This document shows, piece after piece, positions 9,909-19,416 of a DNA stretch of 64,000 nucleotides. The stretch is from NCBI GenBank assembly GCA_025677825.1, contig JAIXMO010000053.1:62001-126000 (forward strand), read 5' to 3'. Made by a program: the position numbers and the translations under genes. The DNA comes from Helicostylum pulchrum (Eukaryota > Mucoromycota > Mucoromycetes > Mucorales > Mucoraceae). The notes under the pieces were generated by a model. The model was not told the DNA's origin, made no database searches, and saw only the letters and a program-made list of their open reading frames with translations. The number at the start of each line of letters is the position of its first letter. Within the stretch, counting starts at the first letter, position 1.

Positions 9909-11923
9909 CTATTCCTTCATGTCGGGAGATTCACCAAAGTATTGATCTACCAATTTATTGGCAAATGCAAATAATTCAGGATCGGGTTTAGGTGCCACAG
10001 CAGCTAATGCCTCCATACAATCAGGAACACTGTCAATTATTTCCTTACCACGATCAGCTTGAGTTAAAAGTAATTCGATATATCCTAAGCCCAATCTCAT
10101 CATATCAGCGTCTTGAGATTTAATAAGGTCCAAGAAGGCGGGAAGTAACTGTTTGTGGTTTAACTTGTTTAAATGTTCTGGACCATGAGAAGCGATATTC
10201 ATAATACAGTAAGCAGCCTAAAATAATAATAATAATGAAGTTGAGTTTTTTTTTTTTAGAAAAAAAAGAAAGAAACTTACGCCTTTACGAATGTCAAATG
10301 CTCCACGACCAACAAGTTCAGACAAATTCTTTAAAACGTTAAGTTCTTCAATTTGTCGAATGATTTCTGGATCTTGACTACAACACATAAAGCATGTAAA
10401 TAAATTATCTTCGTATGCGTATGTATTCATTCATTCTTACCTTGAAGTGATGTTAGATAATACCCAAAGGGCTTCCTTCTTTACAACTCTACTACCGATA
10501 TGAAAATTTGTTCAATACACACATCATTTTTTATACGAGTATAAAAGCACTAACCTTTGATCAGATTCAGTAAGAGAAACCACAGTACGCAAGAACTGGT
10601 CTTGCTCAGCCAAAGCCTTCAAGTACTCTTCGGTACCAACCAAATTACCCAAAGTTCTCAATACAGGCAAGACGATAGGTCCTTGATCAGCCAACTTTGC
10701 TAAATCTTTGACGAGAGGAGGACCAAATCCCTTTTCCATGACCTCGTTACGGAACTTTTCACTACCGGCAGTCAAGTAACTAATGACCCAACAGACTTCA
10801 GTAGCTGTGTCACCATTCTCCAAGTGTTTCAAAAGCTTATCTGATAAACCAGCAGTAAAGAATTCTTGAAGTTGACCCTCTTGTCCACGAGCTAAATTGG
10901 CTAAAGCGAAACAAGCGGATTGAACTAAACGGACGTCTTGAGAGTCGAGCATACGGACAAGTGGTTTGATGGCACCGTTGTCGCGGATAGTGGCACGTAC
11001 TTTATCATCTTCGTCGTTCATATCGCCCAAGTCTTCAGCGGCCATGTTGCCTAATGCACCAGCAGCGATTTCACGAAGATTCTTTTTTTTTTGTTGTATT
11101 TAGTAAACATGTCTTTGTAACATATATTATATATACATTACCATGTTATCAGAATCCAAGAGAGAAATGAGGTAAGGTACGGTAGAAACAGATTTAATCC
11201 AAAGATCATAAGGACCAGCAGCAATATCTAAAAAGAAAGAAAAAGTTTAAGATATATGTGTATAAAAAAAAAAATGGAATTAAAAAGAAATTTACTAGAG
11301 ATGGTTTGAGCAGCTTCAGTTTGTTCATCAAGGTTAGGACCAGAAATCATTTGCTATCAACAATGATACATAAGTTATACAAAATAAAAAAGCGCGCGAT
11401 TATATAAAAACACTTACAGTCAGTGTTTTAATACAATCTCCTTCAGTAATGTATTTGGTCAAGGCCTTCGCGGGTTCAAGTACGAATTTGGCAATATGCT
11501 GACAAGCTTCAATACGTGTTTCTTTCTTGTCGCTTGATAAATCTTTTGCTAAAGATTCGACTTGAGAAGTAGTTAATCTGTAATAAGGACTTACTTCCTC
11601 TGTATTTTAAAGGGTATTTTAATATGTTATACTCTAGTAAAACAAAAAAAAAGCTGTTATAATTTACCGTCATCTTCGTTTTTTTCAGTGACGGGTTCGT
11701 CTTCACCAGCACTTTCAAATTCTTCTTGTCGAGTAAGATTACGGTACCGTTTTGCAGTTATAAGTTGTTCACGATGCTTCTTACGAAGACTTTCATCGAT
11801 GGCAACTCTTCTTTGTTTAAGTTCATCGGGAGTTCGTGAAATACTTGTACGTTTATATAAAGCGCGATGGTCAGCGGAAGAAGCAGCAGCGGCAGCAGCA
11901 GAACCTTTTCTTGTTGTAACCAT
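9909..11923 (-). CDS. SRP1: importin subunit alpha (karyopherin alpha)
   Basis: Importin alpha binds classical nuclear localisation signals and hands cargo to importin beta. Eight exons on the minus strand (11923-11668, 11599-11418, 11353-11296, 11227-11142, 11081-10555, 10491-10441, 10377-10281, 10217-9909) give 521 residues, the family's usual length. Residues about 20-65 form an IBB-like basic helix (DELKQRR, SLRKKHREQ, AKRYRN). Armadillo repeats follow, with typical QTEAAQTISNIAAG, LVQSACFALANLARG, VCWVISYLTAG and KKEALWVLSNITS cores, and the protein ends in an acidic PDMKE. An Ala-rich tract (about residues 9-14) and a weakly basic IBB are unusual. The Trp-Asn pairs that line the NLS groove are only partly visible (W-V-L-S-N). 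It converges on the DysF gene with only 48 bases between stops. Confidence 0.78.
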
Positions 11924-12198
11924 TTTTTCTTGTTTTTGTTTGTAAAATAAAATAAAAGAGAGAGAAGAAAATTTTCTTTTTTCTTCTTTTTTTATAGCAT
12001 GGGAATCTTTTTTTTTAAATTCATGCAAAAATATTAACAAGCAGCGAAATGACTGCTGTATTGTTAAAGTTTTATTGGATCTTTTTTTTTTTTTTTCTAA
12101 AAGGCCTCGCTTGTTTAAAACGGGGACCTACCTTTCTTTGGCAAAAAAGGTTTTTCGTTTACTTTTTTTCTTAGCTTGACTAGGTACACTTTTTTAGT
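11924..12198. promoter_or_regulatory. divergent promoter between importin alpha and LCMT1
   Basis: These 275 A/T-rich bases separate the two divergent start codons. Long T and A tracts occur, and no specific site was recognised. Confidence 0.4.
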
Positions 12199-13550
12199 AT
12201 GAACTTTTTTAACGAGGAAATGGAAACAAACGAAGATATTATTAGAGGAACAAACGATGATGCTACCATCAGTAGAGCGTAAGTCACTTTCTTTTGCGTT
12301 CTCTTTTTAAATAAACCCCAAAAAAAATAAAAAAATAGTTCAGCTGTTTCACTGGGTTATTTTCAAGACCCCTTTGTTCATTTGTTCGTCAAGAAACCAG
12401 TTCGAAGATCACCTATTATTAACAGAGGTTAGGCACTTGATAATTTAATTATGTATCACGTACTAACTCACCAAGTAAAAAAATAAAAAATAAAATAAAA
12501 AAAAGGAACGTTTATTAGAAGTTATGCTATAGATACCCTTGTCTCTCAGTTTTTATTAATGGCAGGTCCAAAGAAACAAATTGTGACTCTTGGAGCAGGA
12601 TTTGATACCAGGTACTTTAATATCAAGGTAAAGAGATCACGCTAAAAAATATATATATGAAAGGGGGCTGAAGTAACACATGGGTTTTTATTTAGTCTGG
12701 TTTGTTAGATAAAGGTCAAGACAAAGTATCGTGTCAGTTATCAAAGTACTTTGAAATTGACTTTCCAGAGATTACAATGAAAAAAGTCATGACGATCAAG
12801 AAACGTAAAGAATTGTTTTCACTGTTAGACGAAAATGCTAAAGTTGAAAGAGGTGGTATGGATTTAAATAGTTTGGATTACTGTGTGTTGGGTGGTGATT
12901 TAAGAAATTGGTCTGATACCGTTACAAGATTAGTGGATGCTGGATTAGATCTCAAGTAAGTAACTGAGCAACATTTTATAAAGCTTTATTCATCCCTCTT
13001 TTTCTCCTCCTATAGTGCACCTACTTTATTCCTGTCAGAATGTGTATTTATTTATTTATTACCAGAGGACACAAACACTATTTTAAAATGGATCACGGAT
13101 ACAATGACAAACACTGCATTTGTACTGTACGAGCAAATTCATCCAGAAGATGCGTTTGGTAAAATGATGATTCGAAATTTAAAAAGCAGAAATATCGATT
13201 TAAAGGGTATTTACGCCTTCCCCGATTTAATTCATCAAGAAAAAAGGTACAAGGATTTAGGTTGGCAAAGTGCTACAGCTGTAGATATAAATACCATTCA
13301 TGACAAATGTTTAGACAGGCAAGATATGACAAGGTAAAAAAAAAAAGAAGCAAAAGTCGTTTTTTTTTTTTCTTAAATAGTGTGCGTATACTTATATGAT
13401 GTTGTTATTAGAATGGCAAGATTGGAAATATTAGATGAGTTGGAGGAATGGCGTTTGTTATCGGCTCATTACTGCGTTGCTTGGGCTGTCAAGTCAAATG
13501 ATTATGCACAAGAATTTTCTAGAATTAGATTGCAGTACATTAGTTCTTGA
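12199..13550 (+). CDS. PPM1: leucine carboxyl methyltransferase (PP2A methyltransferase)
   Basis: LCMT1/Ppm1 methylates the C-terminal leucine of PP2A-type catalytic subunits, which promotes assembly with regulatory B subunits. Six exons (12199-12278, 12339-12427, 12506-12627, 12696-12955, 13016-13333, 13412-13550) give 335 residues, the normal family size. Visible family blocks are GYFQDPFV and RSPIINRGT near the N-terminus, the SAM-binding loop VTLGAGFDTRYF (about 85-96), DFPEIT, LGGDLRNW (about 150), FLSECVFIYL (about 185) and YEQIHPED (about 215). The C-terminal segment ends with EEWRLLSAHYCVAWA. The start is the first ATG after a short A/T-rich leader; the N-terminal 25 residues are acidic and variable. 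The sequence looks intact. Confidence 0.9.
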
Positions 13551-14207
13551 TCGCCCCCACTCCCTTGTTACATGTATACAAAGAAAAACCAATTGTTATC
13601 AGTGTAATAAAATGAGAAACAGTTTCTTTTTTTATATCGTATTTTTCGAAGTATTAGGTGGTCTTATTTAAGCGCTATATTCTCAGTAACTATAAGTAAA
13701 AACGGGCTACTTATTAACGAACCTTAACCTTTTTGCTGTTACGAACAAAGTAGTTAGTTATATTTGAAATTTAAGAAATGGTAAAATTGATGTGATCAAG
13801 CACATATACAGATATATATTCTCATATATATTTACACATACTTGATTATCTCGCGACTTTAACCATTATGACTAATACATATTTATTTTAACTAAGCCTT
13901 ATCAACATCGTCCAGTAATAACTGATGTCTGGGTACAGGATTAGAGGGTTTCCATAATTGCATGTCTTGTCTGAAAGGCTGGATTATATAATCACGGCAG
14001 GAAATTAGATATGGAAAGTGTGGCACTTTAGTGTGGCACAAACGCATTCATTTTATCTGTAAACTCAGATATGAAAAAGCTATATAAACCTCTACCTTTT
14101 TCACGTAAATAAACTGATATCTGATTTTGCGACTGATTACTTTCTTGTATCTTTTGTATTTTTATTTTATTTTTGAATCTTTACTGTTTCATAGCTCAGA
14201 TTCCACA
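13551..14207. other. intergenic, no gene seen
   Basis: This is the 3' flank of LCMT1 followed by A/T-rich DNA. No coding or RNA feature is supported. Confidence 0.5.
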
Positions 14208-14282
14208 CTCTTACCAAAGTCTGCCAGTTTCTGCAAACGGATGCGCAGACAAGTTGGTTGTTGGGAGGGAGAGAGCGAAAGA
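14208..14282 (-). pseudogene. 75-base F-box gene fragment, inverted
   Basis: The reverse complement matches the F-box segment of the gene at 16688, around 16732-16805 (LPPNNQLVCASVCRNWRTLA), with about 4 differences in 73 bases. It stops abruptly on both sides. No similarity to the remainder of the F-box gene is visible in the flanks, so this is a small copied or rearranged piece and not a gene. Confidence 0.75.
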
Positions 14283-15059
14283 GGGATGTCAGTCTGGGGC
14301 GCCGTGGACCATTCCCTCATATCCTCTTCTTGTTTTAGGAAACGTAGATACTTCCCCACGCTTCTACAAAAGTTGAATACTACTTTTAGTTTACTGATAA
14401 ATTTGTATTTTGATAAATTACCTATTTAAAATAGAAGAGGGTTCCTGAGGATTCCAGAAAAAAGATGGAAAGTCTTTGCGGTAACGTCTTGAGAATTCAA
14501 TCAAGGAACTACAAGATATAATGTATCGGTCAAACTAAGGAATATAGCATTATAACATGTAATATTTATATATGTACAGTAAGGAAAGGGCGCTGACAAC
14601 ATCTGTTTTATACGATATTGCAGTCGAATGGAGCACATTTGGGCATTTTTGACAACAAGTGTTCTTGCACATGGCAGTTTCTTTAAGAAGAAATGTATCC
14701 GTTTGTACCGACATAAAAGAAAACAAAAACGCTTAAAAAACAGGATAGTAAATATAAGATTGAAGCCTTTTTAATAATAAAAATTACTTACTGGTATACA
14801 TATAACTGGTAAAAAGGAAAGAGAAAGAAAAAAAAAGAACTTTTTTTTCCTCAAGTGACATATTTAATCATTTTTATATAAATACATGTTCTGGACCAGA
14901 TGTTCATCACTCGAAAGGTGGTAGTGAATAATTCAGCAGATATGTCACTTGGAGTAGATGGAACGCTCATATTGATGGTTAATGAGGAGCTATGTCAACT
15001 CTTTTTCGCGTGCAACAAGTTTGTGAAAGGCGAAAAAAAAAGAGAATTGTTATGAATAT
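14283..15059. other. intergenic, no gene seen
   Basis: This stretch lies between two F-box fragments. Open frames are short and unrecognised; it may be decayed sequence. Confidence 0.4.
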
Positions 15060-15235
15060 CATCGGATAAGATCTGGCGTGAAGTCTAGCTACTCTAATGT
15101 TTGGTAATACGATTATTTGCGAGAAATAAACACGTTTAGTCAAGGCCTGCCTGCTTTTACAAACCGATACATAGACCAGCTGAGTGGCGGGCGGTAACAA
15201 ACTAACTATTCTTACAAGAGATTCAGGTTGCTTAA
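15060..15235 (-). pseudogene. diverged F-box fragment
   Basis: On the minus strand one frame reads PESLVRIVSLLPP, QLVYVSVCKS, LTKRVYFSQII and NIRVARL. It aligns without gaps to the F-box and first linker of the protein at 16688 (LPPNNQLVCASVC, LARGVYFSEINI, DTRVVRL). Similarity stops around the ARSYP segment, and no LRR part follows. Compared with the near-identical 75-base fragment at 14208 this copy is much older. The fragment is seen directly; the F-box assignment rests on the paralogue. Confidence 0.65.
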
Positions 15236-16687
15236 AAAAAAAAGATAAAAAAATGGAGAAGAGACTTAGGTTTATTATAGAAGAGTTGTATTACTGAGAC
15301 ACATATATATATATTTTAAACATGAGTAAAGGAATGTTTTGTTTAAAAAAAAATAAGATTATGGTTTATTACTTATTATTGATAGAAAAAAAAAAAAAAA
15401 AAAAAAAAAAGAAAGAAAGGAACCATCAAATCTAGCTTCATCATATGAATTTCAGTTGCTCGTAAATAATTATGATTCAAAATCATATATTTACCAAAAG
15501 CATACGTCTAAATCATATGTCAACTACATTAGAATCTCGACTTACTGCACATAGTGTAATGGCTAACCGCGAAGCCTAAAGCAAAGACGATCATCAAAAG
15601 CGTACACTAGCTATGGAAGAGTAACAAGCGCTCCATATATGACCCCAAGAAGGATATTAGCCATTCGGTAACAATGCCTCTGACTTACCGTCGGCAAAGT
15701 TGAAGCCCCACTCCGGGTAAATCTAGAAGACAAGCACCCTTCAATGCCCCAGTACAAGATATTCCGTTTTAGACGCGTCTACGGGTCCTGTTGTGAAGAG
15801 CGTAAGAATACATATGCTTTTGCCTTCAAAACTTGTCATCTCCATAGCGAAATGAGAGAAACACGAACGATTACAGAAGTTTAAAAGGTTAAAATATGAA
15901 ATAAATTTGGTCACATAATTTACTTGCCTATTTTATTTCCTCATGCTTTAAAGAAGGGTTAAAGAAGTTTAAAGAAAAGAATGATTTTAAAAAAAAGAAG
16001 TTAAAAAAGAAGTTAAAAACAAGGATAAAAAAATACAAAATATATCTTTTTTTAAACCCCTACCAGGAAAAGAAAAAATATGAAAAAAAAAGTATCTTTT
16101 TTTTAATCCTAGCGCGACGCGCTCCAAAAAAAAAAAAAGCCAGCTGACTCCGAAAAAAAGTACATGTGATGCTTTTGCATGAATTCGTCCAGCCAAAAAA
16201 AAACAGCCATAAGCCATTTGAAGGCACTGCTATTCAATTAATAGCGGCAGTAGTAGTGGTAGTAGTAGTGGTGATGGTGTTGAAAAGAGAAAGTATATTG
16301 GTTTTAGAAATAATATCTTCCTTGTATCTGTGCTATTTATTTATCTGTTCCCATTTTATCAAAATAAACAGTACGCCCATTTTACAAGTGACACTAAACC
16401 CTTTTTTGTTTAATGTGTTACAGCAAAAAAAAAAAGTTTATGTTTCCCATATAATAAGTTTTGTCGTATCTGTGAACGAAAATAAGTGCTTTCAAGATGT
16501 ATTTCAATAAAAGATTCATACCCTGATGTAGTGTTTTTTCTTTATTGCAAGATAAACATGATAATATACACTTTTTTTTTTAGCATTTTTAAACAGATAA
16601 AATTTTTTAACACATTTGATCAGGTTGAAAAAGAAGAAATCTCTTTTTTCTCCCTCTCTTCCTTCTTTATTGTTTATCAAAATCCAA
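15236..16687. other. intergenic; homopolymers and a GC-richer patch
   Basis: An A run of about 24 lies near 15387-15410. A patch around 15540-15830 has more balanced base composition than its surroundings and may be a decayed gene or element, but no protein was recognised on either strand. Overlapping A/T-rich short frames from 15987 to 16685 look non-coding. The last part is the leader of the F-box gene. Confidence 0.4.
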
Positions 16688-17566
16688 ATGACAACAATAA
16701 ATCAAATCTTAAACGAAGTACTTCTTCAAATCTTTCGCTCTCTCCCTCCCAACAACCAACTTGTATGCGCTTCCGTTTGCAGAAACTGGCGGACTTTGGC
16801 AAGAGGTGTTTATTTTTCAGAAATAAATATTATACCAGACACCAGAGTTGTTAGACTCGGTTACTGCTTGCAAAGAACTGGAGGATTTGTAAGATCACTA
16901 ACCATCGCTGCTATTCCTTCAATAAGACCTGAAACAATTATCAGGTTGATCAGGTCTTGTCTTTCTTTATTTGAATTAGAGCTTGCTTCTGTTTATTGTA
17001 GAAGGTTTTGTGAAAGTGGTTTAACGCTTGACAAATTGAAGTCAGTTTCAGTTCACCCTGTATCAAGAAATCATCATATGAGTATCTTTCACTCCTTGTA
17101 TCGTATTGCATATCGACACCGCCGTTCTTTTGAAAAGTTGTATATATCATTTACTAATGACGTAGTACTTCAACAAGAGTTTGGTGGCGTAATGAATTAC
17201 TTGTCTCAATTTGAAAATCTTGGACATTTAACATTAGATAACGGAGATGGAACTGCACCTACCGTCTATTTTGACACATTATTGAATACTTGTAGAACAT
17301 TAGAAGAACTGTATATAGGATATTCCTATCCATTATATTCCCCGGCTATGGTTCAAGTTGGACGCAGAACTAGCTACCCAAGTATGCGTAGACTAGAGGT
17401 GATTTTACAGGGCATTTCAGTAGAATAGTTGGACTATATTAGGGACAGATTTACAAACATTGCGGCACTCCACATTCGTATCATTGGAAGTAACCCAGCT
17501 GAAAGACTTGCTAATGATTACTTAACGGAAAAAAAAATTGTCCTAATTCTTAAAACCCTTTCTTAA
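16688..17566 (+). pseudogene. F-box/LRR protein gene with in-frame TAG
   Basis: F-box proteins recruit substrates to SCF ubiquitin ligases. The ATG at 16688 opens a 246-codon frame. It has an F-box at residues about 1-45 (ILNEVLLQIFRSLPP, VCASVCRNWRTLA, VYFSEI) and leucine-rich segments thereafter (FVRSLTIAA, LFELELASV, LGHLTLDN, LEELYIGY, MRRLEVIL). The frame stops at TAG 17426-17428 but reopens at once and runs to TAA 17564-17566, encoding DRFTNIAALHIRIIGSNP and further. The inverted paralogue at 17563-18369 has the homologous peptide uninterrupted, with ATT (Ile) in place of the TAG. The stop is therefore premature relative to the paralogue. The product may be a functional 246-residue short form or a young pseudogene. 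I see no introns. Confidence 0.75.
17455..17517 (+). repeat. left arm of perfect 63-base inverted repeat
   Basis: This arm is identical over all 63 positions to the reverse complement of 17636-17698, with a 118-base spacer. It codes for the NIAALHIRIIGSNPAERLAN part of the F-box/LRR paralogues. Confidence 0.95.
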
Positions 17567-18369
17567 TCAGTTACCGCAAGGAAGTTTTCAGAAAGGTTTT
17601 CAAGAAATGGTCTAAATTCATTTTTCATATAGTCTTCATTAGCAAGTCTTTCAGCTGGGTTACTTCCAATGATACGAATGTGGAGTGCCGCAATGTTTAT
17701 AAATTTGTTCATATATATTCCGAATATTTCTTCTTTAATTCCATGCAAAATTGTCTCAAATCTACACATGCCAGGGTAGCATGTTCTTCGTTCATTTTTA
17801 ATCGTGGCTGAGGTAAATAACAGACAGTGATATCTTATATATAGCCATTCTAATGTTTTTATAAGTATTTAATAATGTATTAAATAAACAGCTGTTGTAT
17901 TTTTATTTCCTGGGAGTAATCTTGAATGTCGAAGATTTTCAAAGCGAGATAAGAAATTCTTTATACTATCAAACTCTTGTCCTAATACTTCGTCGTCGGC
18001 ATGTGGTATATATAACTATTCAATGGAACTACGGCGTTTATACGCGATACGGTGTAAGTACTGATGGGTGCCTTTATGGCGTCTTGTTGATATATGGTGG
18101 ATTGCTACTGGCTTTAATCTGTTGATCGTTTTATCACTCGATCGAAGCCATTTACGATAAATAGAGTTAAGCTCGAAGTCAGGTAAAAAAAGACAATTCC
18201 TGATTAACTTGATAATGTTTCGTCTACTATTAAACGATTAGTATGTATGACTGGTGATTTTACATTGAATCTAGTTGTTTGTAAGCTAGTGCTGAGACTT
18301 ACGACACTGGTGGTTGGTGGGATATTTATTTCTGAAAAATTAATTCTTCTTGTCAAAGCCTGTCAGTTT
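17563..18369 (-). pseudogene. decayed, inverted F-box/LRR paralogue
   Basis: The entire stretch, read on the minus strand, aligns in order with about 16790-17560 of the plus-strand F-box gene. Recognisable landmarks are the VYFSE-like segment near 18340, the LTRLI/LSLFEL region, an SVHPVS-like stretch near 18100, KLYIS, a QEFG/LS-FENL match near 17940, and KTLEWLYIRY near 17860. Frameshifts and stops break it: TAA codons occur at the EFRL equivalents and an inserted A sits in the NTCRTLEE equivalent. Only the last 68 codons (from the 17769 ATG to the stop at 17563-17565) are open. The 5' end, corresponding to the first part of the F-box, is missing and is replaced by the poly-C tracts. The copy lies tail-to-tail with its relative and the two share stop-region bases. 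Confidence 0.8.
17636..17698 (-). repeat. right arm of perfect 63-base inverted repeat
   Basis: This arm is the exact reverse complement of 17455-17517, inside the otherwise strongly diverged inverted F-box paralogue. Confidence 0.95.
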
Positions 18370-18374
18370 AATAA

Positions 18375-18408
18375 CCCCCCCCCCCCACAAAAAACCCCCC
18401 CCCCCCCC
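18375..18408. repeat. double poly-C tract
   Basis: C12 (18375-18386), a short A-rich spacer and C14 (18395-18408) sit exactly where the inverted F-box copy loses its 5' end. They are followed by an ACAAAAA-rich stretch. Confidence 0.9.
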
Positions 18409-18445
18409 AAAAAACACAACCCAAAAACACAAAAACACAAAAAAC

Positions 18446-18613
18446 ATGAAGTCAAAGATTGGTATTTTAAGGTCATGGATTAACCAGATGTTTACTCAGA
18501 ACCAACAAGCAAGTTTGAATTATTGTAAAGTATGTGATCTAAAGTATGGTAAAAGGTCCAGTTTTATTACTCATTTGCAAAACGAACAACATACAACACC
18601 GCCCTCCAAATAA
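18446..18613 (+). CDS. short zinc-finger-like open frame
   Basis: The 55-codon frame contains YCKVCDLKYGKRSSFITHLQ, and then NEQH. That gives a Cys-X2-Cys-X12-His-X5-His arrangement like a C2H2 finger. After its stop an overlapping +1 frame continues with protein-like sequence (SLVHLEEMPANSIKEYIART), so this may be a frameshifted remnant of a longer zinc-finger gene or an exon of one. No neighbour supports a function. Confidence 0.3.
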   Translation: MKSKIGILRSWINQMFTQNQQASLNYCKVCDLKYGKRSSFITHLQNEQHTTPPSK

Positions 18614-19416
18614 ATATGGTGTTTCATCCGAACAAACGCTTAGCCATCTGTCTTTGGTTCATCTTGAAGAAATGCCAGCAAACTCTATCAAGGAATATAT
18701 CGCAAGAACCCTAGTTGCCTATAAGAAATATTATACCAATTGCCAAAAAGTTTTTTTTTTTTTTTCCATATGGATACAATATATGGTATCAAGTCACTCA
18801 AACATTTGTCAACTGCAAAATCATATCTACTTCATTTATCTATATATCACTCTATAATAACCCCTCCCAACTGAAATATTGTCATAAAATATAAATAAAT
18901 AAAAACCCATTAAAAATAAACGAGTCTTTATTAATCATTTATTAGTTATTATATGATGGAGAGTTGTTCATGGTTAAAAATAGTGTTCTTTTTAAATATA
19001 ACTTAATAGTTGTATCGTCGTTTTAATACAAGAAGATACAATTGATACAAACAGGATTTAGTTGGCGTTTTTGGCCTAAAAAACTATATTTTATTTATAA
19101 ATAAAATTACTATAGAGCTATGTATGTCTGTCTTTTTTTCTATCATAATGTAGACTCCCGGTTCGGGACTTAACATTACCCCGTATCTAATAACGTATCC
19201 TATTAAACCAAAGTCGCTTCAGTTATTAATTAAAAAAACACAGCTATTACAGTATCGAATTGATATTGCTGATGCTAAACGAATTTGTGTTTTTTTTTAA
19301 CCAAGAAAAAAAAAACTACAATGTTTACTACTGTTAAAAAGGTGGGGGGATTTTTTTTTTATTTACAAAAAGAGGAGAGCAAAAAAAAAGGGATAAAAAA
19401 GGAAAAAAAAATATAT
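18614..19416. other. intergenic, 3' flank of RPC2
   Basis: A/T-rich. A short overlapping frame to 18857 was judged non-coding apart from the zinc-finger remnant. No repeat or RNA was recognised. Confidence 0.5.

Noticed and set aside
9909..11923. Hsp70 exchange factor or beta-catenin-like ARM protein in place of importin alpha
   Set aside because: The N-terminal basic IBB-like helix, ARM core sequences and total length fit importin alpha better.
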